From contig NZ_LZSV01000029.1 of NCBI RefSeq assembly GCF_001665605.1, positions 148,182 through 212,181 on the forward strand: a stretch of 64,000 bases of DNA, given 5' to 3'. This document shows positions 1 to 7,880 of this stretch, piece by piece (position 1 is the first letter of the stretch; each line of letters starts with the position of its first letter). Under the pieces are notes generated by a model. The model was not told where the DNA came from. It searched no databases and saw nothing but the letters and a program-made list of their open reading frames with translations. Source of the stretch: Mycobacterium sp. 852014-50255_SCH5639931. Its GTDB lineage: Bacteria; Actinomycetota; Actinomycetes; Mycobacteriales; Mycobacteriaceae. A program made the translations under genes and the position numbers.

Positions 1-127
1 GGAAGTCGATCGGGTGGGCTGGTTTTCGGTGGCGCAGGCCCGCGTCAAGCTTCTGAACGGGCAACTCGGGTTTTTAGACCGGTTGATGGCGCATCCCGAT
101 CTGGCGGGGTTACACGAAGGGACCTGA
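1..127 (+). CDS. NUDIX hydrolase, C-terminal end (partial)
   Basis: Only the last 41 codons are inside the window, ending in TGA at 125-127. The peptide EVDRVGWFSVAQARVKL followed by a GQ..FLDRL helix is typical of the C-terminus of MutT/NUDIX hydrolases, where a glutamate-rich turn, a WF pair and a final 'Q..FL.RL' helix close the fold. The Nudix box itself lies upstream of the window, so substrate and activity cannot be judged. The next gene starts one base after this stop (TGA-C-ATG), so the two are probably co-transcribed. Confidence 0.6.
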   Translation, partial: EVDRVGWFSVAQARVKLLNGQLGFLDRLMAHPDLAGLHEGT

Positions 128-128
128 C

Positions 129-1033
129 ATGCAGACGTTACGCACACCCGACGAGTCGTTCGACCGCGTGCCCGACTTTCCGTATGCGCCCAGGTATTGC
201 GAAATATCGGACGGCGAGGGCGGGACGCTGCGGATTGCATGGTGCAAGAAGGCCCCGAGCGGGCCGACCCGATCCTCATGCTGCACGGCGAGCCGTCGTG
301 GTCCTTCCTGTACCGCAAGATGATTCCGATACTTGTCGGCGCCGGACACCGGGTCATCTGCCCCGACCTGGTCGGGTTCGGTCGCTCGGACAAACCGACC
401 CGCCGCGAGGATCACAGCTACGCGCGCCACGTCGAATGGATGCGCGCGGTGGCCTTCGACGTCCTCGACCTTCGAAACGTGACCCTGGTCGGCCAGGACT
501 GGGGCGGGCTGATCGGTTTGCGCCTCGCCGCCGAACACCCCGATCGATTCGCCCGGCTGGTCGTGGCCAACACCGGCCTGCCGACCGGGGAGCAGCCGAT
601 GCCCGACGTCTGGTGGCGCTTTCGCGAGGCGATCACCACCGCACCGGAGCTACACGTCGGCGCGTTCGTGCAGGGTGGCTGTCGCCAACCGATGAGCGAC
701 GACGTGCGCGCGGGCTATGACGCGCCGTTCCCCGGCGATGAGTACTGCGCGGGCCCGCGCGCCATGCCGGGCTTGGTGCCGACCTCGGCGGACGATCCCG
801 CGGCGGCGGCCAACAAAGCGGCGTGGGCCAAACTCTCCGCGAGCCCCACCCCCATGCTGGTCGCCTTTAGCGACAGCGACCCGATCACCGGCCCGATGGG
901 CCCGATTTTCCAACGCGAGATGCGCGGCGCGCAGGGAATCGATCACCCCCTGATCCGCGGCGCCGGACACTTCCTGCAAGAGGATGCGGGCGAGGAGCTC
1001 GCGGGCCACATCGTCGAGTTCCTCCGTCGCTGA
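129..1033 (+). pseudogene. Haloalkane dehalogenase (DhmA/Rv2296-like), frameshifted
   Basis: An alpha/beta-hydrolase that would cleave carbon-halogen bonds hydrolytically. The N-terminus (MQTLRTPDESFDRVPDFPYA) reads in one frame from ATG 129, matching how mycobacterial dehalogenases of this group begin. From about base 240 the rest reads in another frame. Adding one G in 'GCATGG-TGC' near 240 would restore a single frame of 301 codons, the usual family length. The catalytic part is intact in the second frame: HGEP oxyanion/halide motif, nucleophile Asp in VGQDWGG, acid Asp in SDSDP and base His in GAGHFLQED. An internal ATG at 197 is in that second frame but lacks the true N-terminus. This is either a real frameshift or a base-calling error. 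Confidence 0.75.
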
Positions 1034-1069
1034 AACTGCCTGCGGTCCGCCTAGGGGCAGAATGGCCGC

Positions 1070-2296
1070 ATGACGACCGCGCCGACCGATTCCCAGGGGT
1101 TGCTGCTGCAGCTGCTGGACCCGGCCAACCGGGCCGACCCATATCCACTTTGTGCGCAGTTTCGCGACGGCGGAGCGCTGCAGTTGCCCGGCGCCAACCT
1201 GGCCGTCTTCTCGAGCTACCGAGACTGCGACGAGGTATTGCGGCACCCATCGTCAAGCAGCGACAACGTCAACTCGACGGTCGCCAAGCGGCAGGCCGAG
1301 GCCGGCACAGCGCCGCGCAGGCAGGGCCCGCCGGGCTTCTTGTTTCTCGATCCACCCGATCACACCAGGCTGCGCAGGCTGGTCAGCAAGGCATTTGCGC
1401 CCAAGGTGGTGAACGCGCTGGAACCCGACATTCGTTCGCTGGTCGACGGAATGCTCGATCGGGTCGCCGAAAAGGGTCACTTCGACGTCGTCGAGGATTT
1501 CGCCTATCCGCTGCCGGTCGCGGTGATCTGCCGGTTGCTCGGCGTGCCGCTCGACGACGAGCCGCAATTCAGCCGTGCGTCCGCACTGCTCGCCCAGGCG
1601 CTGGATCCGTTCTCGACGATCACCGGAGTGCCGCCCGAGGTCGCGAATCAGCGACAACAGGCCGGAACGTGGCTGCGCGAGTACTTTCACGGCCTGATCG
1701 ACCGCCGCCGTTCGACACCCGGTGACGACCTGCTGTCGGGGCTGATCGCGGTGGAGGAGTCCGGAGATCAACTGACCGAGGAGGAGATTGTCTCCACCTG
1801 CAACCTGCTCTTGATCGCCGGACATGAGACCACGGTGAACCTGATCGGGAACGCCATGTTGGCGATGTTGCGCGATCGCGGCCAGTGGAGCCGCTTGGGC
1901 ACCGACTCGGGTCGAGCGTCGGCCATCGTGGAAGAGACCCTGCGCTTCGACCCACCCGTGCAACTTGTCGGGCGAATTGCTCTCGCCGACATGACGATTG
2001 GTGGAGCCGAGGTACCCGCGGGCGATGTCATGATGTTGGTGCTCGCCGCCGCCCACCGTGATCCTGCCGAATTCGACCGGCCCGATCTCTTCGACCCGGA
2101 TCGGAAAGGATTGCGACACCTGGGTTTTGGTCGGGGAGCGCACTACTGCCTGGGCGCGCCGCTGGCCCGGCTGGAAGCAGGCGTGGCGCTGTCGGCGGTG
2201 ACGGCGCGGTTCCCGCACGCGCGGCTGGACGGCGAGCCGCAGTACAAGGCCAACGTCACGCTGCGCGGACTGTCGCAGCTTTCCGTCGCGGTCTAG
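1070..2296 (+). CDS. Cytochrome P450
   Basis: A soluble 408-aa bacterial-type P450 monooxygenase. All hallmark motifs are visible: the proton-relay I-helix AGHETT at 250-255, ExxR at 289-292, and the haem loop FGRGAHYCLG with Cys360 as thiolate ligand. It carries LDPPDHTRLR at 93-102, the usual substrate-side segment. It lies 36 bp after the dehalogenase on the same strand. No ferredoxin or reductase gene is next to it, so electrons must come from elsewhere. The substrate is not predictable by eye and I do not assign a CYP family. Confidence 0.9.
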   Translation: MTTAPTDSQGLLLQLLDPANRADPYPLCAQFRDGGALQLPGANLAVFSSYRDCDEVLRHPSSSSDNVNSTVAKRQAEAGTAPRRQGPPGFLFLDPPDHTRLRRLVSKAFAPKVVNALEPDIRSLVDGMLDRVAEKGHFDVVEDFAYPLPVAVICRLLGVPLDDEPQFSRASALLAQALDPFSTITGVPPEVANQRQQAGTWLREYFHGLIDRRRSTPGDDLLSGLIAVEESGDQLTEEEIVSTCNLLLIAGHETTVNLIGNAMLAMLRDRGQWSRLGTDSGRASAIVEETLRFDPPVQLVGRIALADMTIGGAEVPAGDVMMLVLAAAHRDPAEFDRPDLFDPDRKGLRHLGFGRGAHYCLGAPLARLEAGVALSAVTARFPHARLDGEPQYKANVTLRGLSQLSVAV

Positions 2297-2297
2297 A

Positions 2298-2432
2298 TCA
2301 CCCGCGCTCCCACGGAGGGCTCTCGCCCCTCTTCTTGTAGTACTTCGCCAGGTGGCTCTTGACGCGGTCTACGTCCGCCTTCGGCAGGCCGATGCCGCGC
2401 GACTTCAAATCAGAAGCCGCATTGCTGCACAC
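2298..2432 (-). pseudogene. Phage capsid/prohead-protease-like remnant
   Basis: A 44-codon minus-strand frame bounded by TAA upstream (2436-2438) and TGA at 2298-2300. Its C-terminal half (LPKADVDRVKSHLAKYYKK, then PPWE) resembles the 'P..D.d.VK.HlakYYrk...PPWE' segment common in HK97-type capsid or prohead-protease proteins of actinobacterial phages. It is far shorter than such proteins and no other phage gene is nearby, so it looks like a fossil fragment. The family resemblance is from memory and needs a profile search. Confidence 0.35.
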
Positions 2433-2450
2433 CCGTTAGACGAATATCCG

Positions 2451-2456
2451 TAAAAT
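2451..2456 (+). promoter_or_regulatory. Putative -10 box (TAAAAT)
   Basis: TAAAAT is a good sigma-A-type -10 hexamer. It sits about 100 bp before the membrane-protein gene and 50 bp before the mini-ORF at 2507. No convincing -35 was found, which is common in mycobacteria. Confidence 0.3.
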
Positions 2457-2506
2457 CGTGTGAAGTCAGCCATATCACCGGACATCGTCACAAACAGGTA
2501 CCGAAC

Positions 2507-2566
2507 ATGCCTGAAGCGAACCAAAAGGGCGAAAGCGATCGTCGTCCAGAAGTGTGGGCAGCGTGA
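2507..2566 (+). CDS. Possible upstream mini-ORF (19 aa)
   Basis: ATG at 2507 opens a 19-codon frame (MPEANQKGESDRRPEVWAA) ending in TGA at 2564-2566. The stop overlaps an in-frame GTG (2563) of the following membrane-protein gene in a GTGA arrangement, and the annotated upstream GTG (2554) lies inside the mini-ORF. Such overlap is typical of translational coupling. The frame is short and hydrophilic and could equally be chance. Confidence 0.3.
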   Translation: MPEANQKGESDRRPEVWAA

Positions 2567-3489
2567 GCCAGCCAAGCGGTACGGACGGCCAACGCCCGCG
2601 TCGCACTCCCATCACGCTTGCCATATACCGTGACTTACGCGTCGCCATGGTCGTACTAATGGTGATGGTCGCTGCGGGCGTGATCATCGAAAAGATATCG
2701 GCACCCTGCTGGCAATCGGCCATCAGCACCTACTATTACACCTCCGCGCACAGCATCGTCGTCGCCGCGCTCCTGGCGCTCGGCACGCTATTCATCATCT
2801 ATAGGGGCAGCACCGACACCGAGGATGTCTTGTTGACTCTGGCCGGGGTGAGCGCATTAACCGCCGCGATAGTGCCGCAGCCTCGACCCATGGACCTGTG
2901 CCCCGGGCCAGCTAATCTGCCGCTCGACTTCGACGACACCGCCAAGGCCGCCATGCTGCCCAATGTTTGGGCGGTCGCCATCGCGTTGGGTCTGGGCTAT
3001 TTGCTGATCTGGTCGGTGATGCTGGACCAATGGAGGCGCGGCCGCCCCCCGCGGAAACGAAGGCCGGGCGGAATAGTGTCGCTGTGCGTTTTCTGGCTGA
3101 TTATGGTGCTCGGACTGATTGCGCTGCTCTTCTTTCCGGACACGTTCAAGCAGTATGCACACGGCGCAGCCGCGGTACTGCTGCTCTCGTCCTTCATCGC
3201 CACCACGTTCTGCACCGCATACGTCGTCGGGCGAGAGGACCCGTCGAAGTCAGCGCATCAGCGCGGTTATAAGCGCATCTACTGGGGGATTGCCTGGCTG
3301 ATGCTGGCGACGTTAATTGCAGTTCTCTGGGTTCATGTCTCAAGAGGGTTGGGGGGCCATTGGGGCCTTCTAGCCGAGGTGGCGCTGATCCTCGAGTTCG
3401 CCGCATACTGGGTGGTTCAAACGATCGACCTGTGGAGAACACCCGACCGGATTATGCGCTTCACCAAAGGTCCTCCGCCGTGTCTGTAG
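2554..3489 (+). CDS. Polytopic membrane protein, unknown function
   Basis: A 311-aa protein with about seven hydrophobic segments (roughly residues 30-46, 64-83, 92-107, 138-155, 174-194, 204-224, 244-262 and possibly 271-289). The segment STYYYTSAHSIVVAAL followed by a GTLFIIYRG helix resembles bacterial membrane proteins with an 'S.SAYY' motif before a conserved helix. No catalytic motif was seen. A Cys pair at 116 and 52 may face outside. Start is GTG 2554; GTG 2563, overlapping the mini-ORF stop, is an equally good alternative giving 308 aa. It sits alone between a remnant and a convergent gene. Confidence 0.75.
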   Translation: MGSVSQPSGTDGQRPRRTPITLAIYRDLRVAMVVLMVMVAAGVIIEKISAPCWQSAISTYYYTSAHSIVVAALLALGTLFIIYRGSTDTEDVLLTLAGVSALTAAIVPQPRPMDLCPGPANLPLDFDDTAKAAMLPNVWAVAIALGLGYLLIWSVMLDQWRRGRPPRKRRPGGIVSLCVFWLIMVLGLIALLFFPDTFKQYAHGAAAVLLLSSFIATTFCTAYVVGREDPSKSAHQRGYKRIYWGIAWLMLATLIAVLWVHVSRGLGGHWGLLAEVALILEFAAYWVVQTIDLWRTPDRIMRFTKGPPPCL

Positions 3490-3532
3490 TGCGGCAGGTC
3501 GCGGGCGCAAAGCTTGACGTGTGCCAGCGCTA

Positions 3533-3550
3533 ACGCAAGCTCGCTTGCGT
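3533..3550. repeat. Perfect inverted repeat (8-bp arms)
   Basis: ACGCAAGC-TC-GCTTGCGT lies 44 bp after the stop of the membrane-protein gene and between two convergent genes. It can form an 8-bp stem with a 2-nt loop as drawn (probably a 4-nt loop in practice). There is no T-run, so it would be a non-canonical terminator at best. Confidence 0.4.
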
Positions 3551-3701
3551 CGGTGGTGTCTCGGATCTGGCTCCTGATGTAGTAATAGAGCCAATCGGTG
3601 TTACCACCTGCTCCAAACATCCTGGACGGCTTGGCACGACAAGCAACGCCTCGACGGCACGGGCATTTTTGGAAGACACACCCCCAGCAGCGGGGCCATC
3701 G

Positions 3702-5024
3702 CTAAGAGGAAGCGACGGCGAACAAACGCCACTCACCCGGCACACCCTTGAGGTCATGCGTGCCGCGATCCTCGAACTCGATTCCTGACCCGATCACGAG
3801 GTCACGCAGCGTGCTGGACACGAGTACGTCGTTTGCGTCGGCCAGTGCGCTCACCCGCGCGCCAATGTGCACGGCGATCCCGCCGATGTCGTCGCCACGC
3901 ATTTCGCATTCGCCGGTGTGCAACCCGGAGCGCACCTCAAGGCCGAGCGCCTGCACTGCGTCGCGAATTGCCATGGCACAGCGGATCGCTCGTTGCGGGC
4001 CGTCGAACATCGCAAGGAAGCCATCACCAGAGGTGTTTACCTCGCTGCCTCGAAAGCGATTGAGTTGGACGCGCACGATGGCGTCGTGGGCGTCCAGCAG
4101 CGCATGCCAATCACGGTCGCCGATCTCCGCAGCACGGCGCGTCGAGTCCACGATGTCGGTGAACAACACGGTGGCAAGAACCCGGTCGTCGGCAACCTCT
4201 GCCTGGTGACCGGTGAGGAACTCGGCGATCGCCCGGAAGGATTCGCGCCATTCCGGTTCGACGAAGTGGTACATGTTGCGCCCAGGGAGTTCGACGTACT
4301 TCGCGCCCGGTATGTGATCAGCGATGTACTTGCCCCACGCGGGCGGGGTCAACGGGTCGTCGGTGTGGTGGACGACGAGGGTTGGCACGCGGACCGTGGG
4401 AAGCAGCGCCCGCACGTCGACTTCGGCCGCGAGGGGCTGCACGACTGCGATGGTCCCTGGGCTCGCCGCTTGGCGTTCCATTCGAGCCCAAGCTGCCCTG
4501 ATCTCCTCGTTCCACGGCATGTCCGGATTCAAGACATGCTGTACCTCCCCCGTCCCCCATATGGCGGCAAAGGCAGCGAGGAGTTCCTCGGGATTGACGC
4601 CATCAGCGCGTTCAACCATCGGATTCGCGTAGCACTCCAGCACCACGAGCGCGGTGGTGCGGGACGGATGCGTCGCCGCGAACAGCGCCGCTGGCGCGAA
4701 CGACCCGTCGAATGCGACGAGGATCGCTTCGCGACTCCCGAGATCGTCCAACACCGCGGTGATGCTGTCGGCCCATTGCTCCAATGTTGGTAGCGCCCCC
4801 GGCATGACTGGATCGGACGCTCCCGTGCCCGGCTGGTCGAAGAAGATCAGTCGACCGAGCGATGTCATCGTCTCGACCCACCCTTGAAGGGACGGTAGCT
4901 CTGGAAGATGCTCGCAACAGGTGGCCCAGTTCGGGACGAACACGATGTCGCGGGGACCTTCGGGTGAGGTGCGATAGGCGACGTGCAAGTCTCCGTTCAG
5001 CGCGTAGCGCGTCTCCGAGAACAT
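3702..5024 (-). CDS. Alpha/beta-hydrolase fused to class III nucleotide cyclase (LipJ/Rv1900c-like)
   Basis: A 440-aa two-domain protein. Residues about 1-270 have an alpha/beta-hydrolase fold, with later acid and His candidates D222/D223 and H253. The nucleophile elbow reads VAFDGSFA, with Asp106 where a Ser is expected. Residues about 280-440 are a class III cyclase domain: metal-binding Asp290 (FTDIVDST) and Asp334 (NTSGDGF) are present and Arg390 is kept. The purine-selecting Lys position is Asn330, and the transition-state Asn position is His386. Similar substitutions are known in Rv1900c (LipJ) of M. tuberculosis, which still makes cAMP. The protein may sense a hydrophobic ligand and signal through cyclic nucleotide. 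ATG at 5022-5024 is the only convincing start. Confidence 0.85.
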   Translation of the reverse strand: MFSETRYALNGDLHVAYRTSPEGPRDIVFVPNWATCCEHLPELPSLQGWVETMTSLGRLIFFDQPGTGASDPVMPGALPTLEQWADSITAVLDDLGSREAILVAFDGSFAPAALFAATHPSRTTALVVLECYANPMVERADGVNPEELLAAFAAIWGTGEVQHVLNPDMPWNEEIRAAWARMERQAASPGTIAVVQPLAAEVDVRALLPTVRVPTLVVHHTDDPLTPPAWGKYIADHIPGAKYVELPGRNMYHFVEPEWRESFRAIAEFLTGHQAEVADDRVLATVLFTDIVDSTRRAAEIGDRDWHALLDAHDAIVRVQLNRFRGSEVNTSGDGFLAMFDGPQRAIRCAMAIRDAVQALGLEVRSGLHTGECEMRGDDIGGIAVHIGARVSALADANDVLVSSTLRDLVIGSGIEFEDRGTHDLKGVPGEWRLFAVASS

Positions 5025-5349
5025 TGCGGAAGTGTAAGCCGAGGAACGCGAAGATTACCGGAGTCAGGCCGCTTGGCTGATCGCCAACGAGTCGACGGCA
5101 CCGTGGCGTGGACGTCGCCAACCGGACGGACCTACACGACCCGTCCGGGCAGCCGGCTGCTGTTTCCCGCGATGCGCGTTCCGACGGGCGAATTGCGATT
5201 CGCCACAACGCAATATCGGCCTTCCGACGATCGCGGAGTCATGAGGCCCAAGCGCCGTCGGACCCAACAGCAAGATCGAGACCGTCGAATCAATGCCGAA
5301 CGCGCGTCAACGCCGCCCACATCACCGAACGCAACCAGCCGCCACCCTT
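5025..5349. other. Intergenic region without a supported gene
   Basis: 325 bp between the divergently placed 5' end of the hydrolase-cyclase gene and the 3' end of ligC. Short frames on both strands lack family resemblance, consistent third-position GC bias or a Shine-Dalgarno. The promoter of the cyclase gene must lie at its left edge; I cannot fix a -10 box. Confidence 0.5.
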
Positions 5350-6420
5350 CTAACCCGATCCCAAACCGGGCACGATGTCACCGAGGCTGAAGGTGACCGG
5401 CTGTTCGAGTTGGTCGTATGTGCACGAGCGCGGCTCGCGGTCCGGGCGCCACCGGCTGAACTGCGCGGTGTGACGAAAGCGCCGGCCTTCCATGTGGTCA
5501 TAGCGAACCTCGACAACGCGCTCCGGACGCAGCGGCACGAACGAAAGATCCTTTCCGGCGTTCCAGCGCGAGAATTCGTTCTTTCGCGGCGTTCGTTCGC
5601 CGGCCTCGTGGGCAGCCCAATTCCACGGGTGGTCCTCGAACTCGGTGACGAGCTGCTGCAGGTCGGCGAACAGGCGCCGCCGTTCGGCCATCGGAAAAGC
5701 GCCGATCACCCCGACGGACGCGAGCTGACCATCGTCCTGGTAGAGCCCGAGCAGCAGCGAGCCGATGGCGTCGCCGCCGGACTTGTGCACGCGATAGCCG
5801 GCGACCACGCAATCGGCGGTCCGCTCGTGCTTGATCTTGAACATGACGCGCTTGTCGGGCTGATAGGTGACGGTCAGCGGCTTGGCGATGACACCGTCGA
5901 GGCCGGCCCCCTCGAATTCGTCGAACCAGCGCCGCGCAACTTCGACATCGGTGGTGGCAGGCGTGACATGGAACGAAGGCCCCGAGTCCGCCAGGGCATC
6001 GACGAGGGCGGCGCGCCGCTCGCTGAATGGTCGCCGCAGGTAGTCTTCGTCGCCCAGGGCGAGCAAGTCGAATGCGATGAAGGACGCAGGTGTCGCCTCG
6101 GCGAGCATCCGCACCCGCGAATCTGCCGGGTGGATGCGCTGTTGTAGCGCCTCGAAGTCCAGGCCGTGGTTGGTTGCGATGACGATCTCCCCGTCGATCA
6201 CGCAACGCTCGGGCAGCTCCGCGCGGACCGCGGCCACCAAATCGGGGAAATAGCGCGTCATGGGCCGCTCGTTGCGGCTGCCCAGCTCCACTTCGTCGCG
6301 GTCACGGAAGCAGATGGACCTGAATCCGTCCCATTTCGGTTCGTATGACGCATTGGGCGGGATCGACCGCACCGATTTGGCAAGCATCGGCGACACCGGG
6401 GGCATGACGGGTAAGTCCAT
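5350..6420 (-). CDS. ligC: ATP-dependent DNA ligase LigC
   Basis: A 356-aa ATP-dependent DNA ligase, matching the length of mycobacterial LigC (Rv3731). The nucleotidyl-transfer Lys29 sits in the KxDG motif (EPKWDGFR). Further ligase motifs are visible: CVIDGEIV (motif III-like), GLDGVIAKPL (motif IV) and VMFKIKHERTADCVV (motif V), followed by an OB fold. LigC seals nicks and works with a primase-polymerase in short-patch excision repair or a back-up end-joining route. Its divergent neighbour 26 bp away is that polymerase. The frame extends upstream to 6783, but ATG 6420 (MDLPVMPPVSPML) gives the family N-terminus and avoids overlap with the divergent gene. Confidence 0.93.
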   Translation of the reverse strand: MDLPVMPPVSPMLAKSVRSIPPNASYEPKWDGFRSICFRDRDEVELGSRNERPMTRYFPDLVAAVRAELPERCVIDGEIVIATNHGLDFEALQQRIHPADSRVRMLAEATPASFIAFDLLALGDEDYLRRPFSERRAALVDALADSGPSFHVTPATTDVEVARRWFDEFEGAGLDGVIAKPLTVTYQPDKRVMFKIKHERTADCVVAGYRVHKSGGDAIGSLLLGLYQDDGQLASVGVIGAFPMAERRRLFADLQQLVTEFEDHPWNWAAHEAGERTPRKNEFSRWNAGKDLSFVPLRPERVVEVRYDHMEGRRFRHTAQFSRWRPDREPRSCTYDQLEQPVTFSLGDIVPGLGSG

Positions 6421-6446
6421 AGGCCGATTGTGCTGGAATCTTTGGT

Positions 6447-7484
6447 ATGGCCGCTGCAGAAGAGCTCGACGTCGACGGTGTTGCGGTTCGCCTGACCAGT
6501 CCGGACAAGGTCTATTTCCCCAAGTTGGGTTCGAAAGGCACGAAGCGGCGGCTCGTCGAGTACTACCTCGCCGTGGCTGGTGGTCCGATGCTCGACGCGC
6601 TCCGTGACCGGCCCACCCATCTTCAGCGCTTCCCGGATGGCATCGACGGTGAGGAGATTTACCAGAAGCGGGTCCCGCAGCACCACCCCGACTATCTGCA
6701 GACGTGCCGGGTGACGTTCCCCTCCGGACGCACCGCCGACGCGCTGAAGGTGACGCACCCCTCCGCCATCGTGTGGGCGGCACAGATGGGCACCATCACC
6801 TTGCACCCGTGGCAGGTGCGCTGCCCGGATACCGACCATCCCGACGAGTTGCGCATCGACCTGGATCCGCAGCCCGGCGTCGCCTTCGAGCAGGCGCGCG
6901 AGGTCGCGGTCGACGTGCTGCGCCCGCTGCTCGACGAGCTCGGTCTGGTGGGATATCCGAAGACATCCGGTGGGCGCGGGATCCACGTCTTCCTTCGGAT
7001 CGCCACCGACTGGGATTTCATCGAGGTACGCCGAGCCGGCATCGCGCTGGCCCGTGAAGTAGAGCGACGCGCGCCCGAGGCCGTCACCACTGCGTGGTGG
7101 AAAGAACAACGCGGCGAGCGCATCTTCATCGACTTCAATCAGAACGCCCGGGACCGCACCATGGCATCGGCGTACTCGGTACGCCCCACCCCGATCGCGA
7201 CAGTGTCGACGCCGCTGACATGGGACCAACTGGCCGGCGCGGAACCGGACGACTACACCATCGCAACCGTTCCCGATCTGGTGAAGGGCCGCCAAGACCC
7301 CTGGGCCGCAATGAATGACGTGACGCAGTCGATCGCGCCCCTACTGGAGATCGCCGACGCCGACGAAGAGCGCGGCCTCGGCGATATGCCGTATCCGCCG
7401 AACTACCCGAAAATGCCGGGAGAACCGAAACGCGTTCAGCCCAGCCGGGATACGGACTTGAAGAAGAACGGAAAGGCGAAGTAA
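6447..7484 (+). CDS. Primase-polymerase Prim-PolC (LigD-polymerase-like, Rv3730c type)
   Basis: A 345-aa archaeo-eukaryotic-primase-fold polymerase like the polymerase domain of LigD but free-standing. The metal-binding Asp pair D138/D140 lies in RIDLDPQPG, the third Asp229 in IFIDFNQNARDRTMAS, and the SGGRGIH nucleotide-binding motif at 174-180. Such enzymes add ribonucleotides into short gaps in DNA. It is divergent from ligC (26 bp), the same pairing as in M. tuberculosis, which supports joint action in gap repair. A lysine-rich tail (KKNGKAK) follows the catalytic core. Confidence 0.92.
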   Translation: MAAAEELDVDGVAVRLTSPDKVYFPKLGSKGTKRRLVEYYLAVAGGPMLDALRDRPTHLQRFPDGIDGEEIYQKRVPQHHPDYLQTCRVTFPSGRTADALKVTHPSAIVWAAQMGTITLHPWQVRCPDTDHPDELRIDLDPQPGVAFEQAREVAVDVLRPLLDELGLVGYPKTSGGRGIHVFLRIATDWDFIEVRRAGIALAREVERRAPEAVTTAWWKEQRGERIFIDFNQNARDRTMASAYSVRPTPIATVSTPLTWDQLAGAEPDDYTIATVPDLVKGRQDPWAAMNDVTQSIAPLLEIADADEERGLGDMPYPPNYPKMPGEPKRVQPSRDTDLKKNGKAK

Positions 7485-7751
7485 TAGAGCTTCGGCCCAT
7501 GGGTGCCGGGGACTGCACAGCTGCGATTGCGTTGTGCCACAGGACGTGCGGAGATTTGTCACAGTGACGTTGGCGCTGCGCCTAGTCGGCTTGGCGCGCT
7601 AACCCGCTAGCTGTGCGAAACGCTTGGTAGACAGGCGCTTCAAAGATCATCCGACGAAGTGTCGGTGCACTGACTGGCACGCCCCACGGCCGAAGGCAAG
7701 CCTGCAAAGTAGAGCGTGCCAGTAGCGCAACCCCGACGGCGATAAGACCGC
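7485..7751. other. Intergenic region after Prim-PolC
   Basis: No supported gene. It contains the 3' structured part of the first mini-lipoprotein unit (7673-7723). The remainder up to 7485 shows no recognisable motif. Confidence 0.5.
7673..7723 (-). terminator. 3' hairpin of mini-lipoprotein unit 1
   Basis: ACTGGCACGC at 7673-7682 pairs with GCGTGCCAGT at 7714-7723 (10 bp, 31-nt loop), 28 nt downstream of the mini-lipoprotein stop codon on the minus strand. The second gene copy has the same arms at the same distance while the loop sequence differs, so the stem is conserved. There is no U-tract; it could be a terminator or an mRNA-stabilising structure. Confidence 0.5.
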
Positions 7752-7880
7752 CTATGGCGTGCAGGTGATCCCGGTGGCCCCACTGGTGCACGAGATAGTC
7801 GGCAACGTGCATCCGGAACTCGACAACGCGGTGAAGGCCAAGACCAAGCCGAGGACAACTCTGTACTTCATACGAGACAT
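7752..7880 (-). CDS. Mini-lipoprotein, copy 1 (42 aa)
   Basis: A 42-aa secreted peptide starting MSRMKYRVVLGL and running through a hydrophobic signal sequence to a lipobox ALSSSGC (Cys24). It leaves a mature chain of about 19 residues ending in GITCTP, with two further Cys (31 and 40). A GGAG Shine-Dalgarno lies 6 nt before ATG 7880 in GGAGTGGTTCATG. A paralogue 662 bp away (8411-8542) has the same design and the same 5' and 3' flanks, while codons have diverged conservatively. That argues for a real, selected gene too short for most gene callers. The lipidated Cys would anchor it to the membrane. The role is unknown; a disulfide between Cys31 and Cys40 is possible. Confidence 0.65.
   Translation of the reverse strand: MSRMKYRVVLGLVLAFTALSSSGCTLPTISCTSGATGITCTP

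Noticed and set aside
3417..3620. A 67-codon minus-strand frame (MFGAGGNTDWLYYYIRSQIR…)
   Set aside because: The first half looks protein-like, but the rest is antisense to the end of the membrane-protein gene. No ribosome site was found. It could be a gene fragment, but the evidence is too weak to list.
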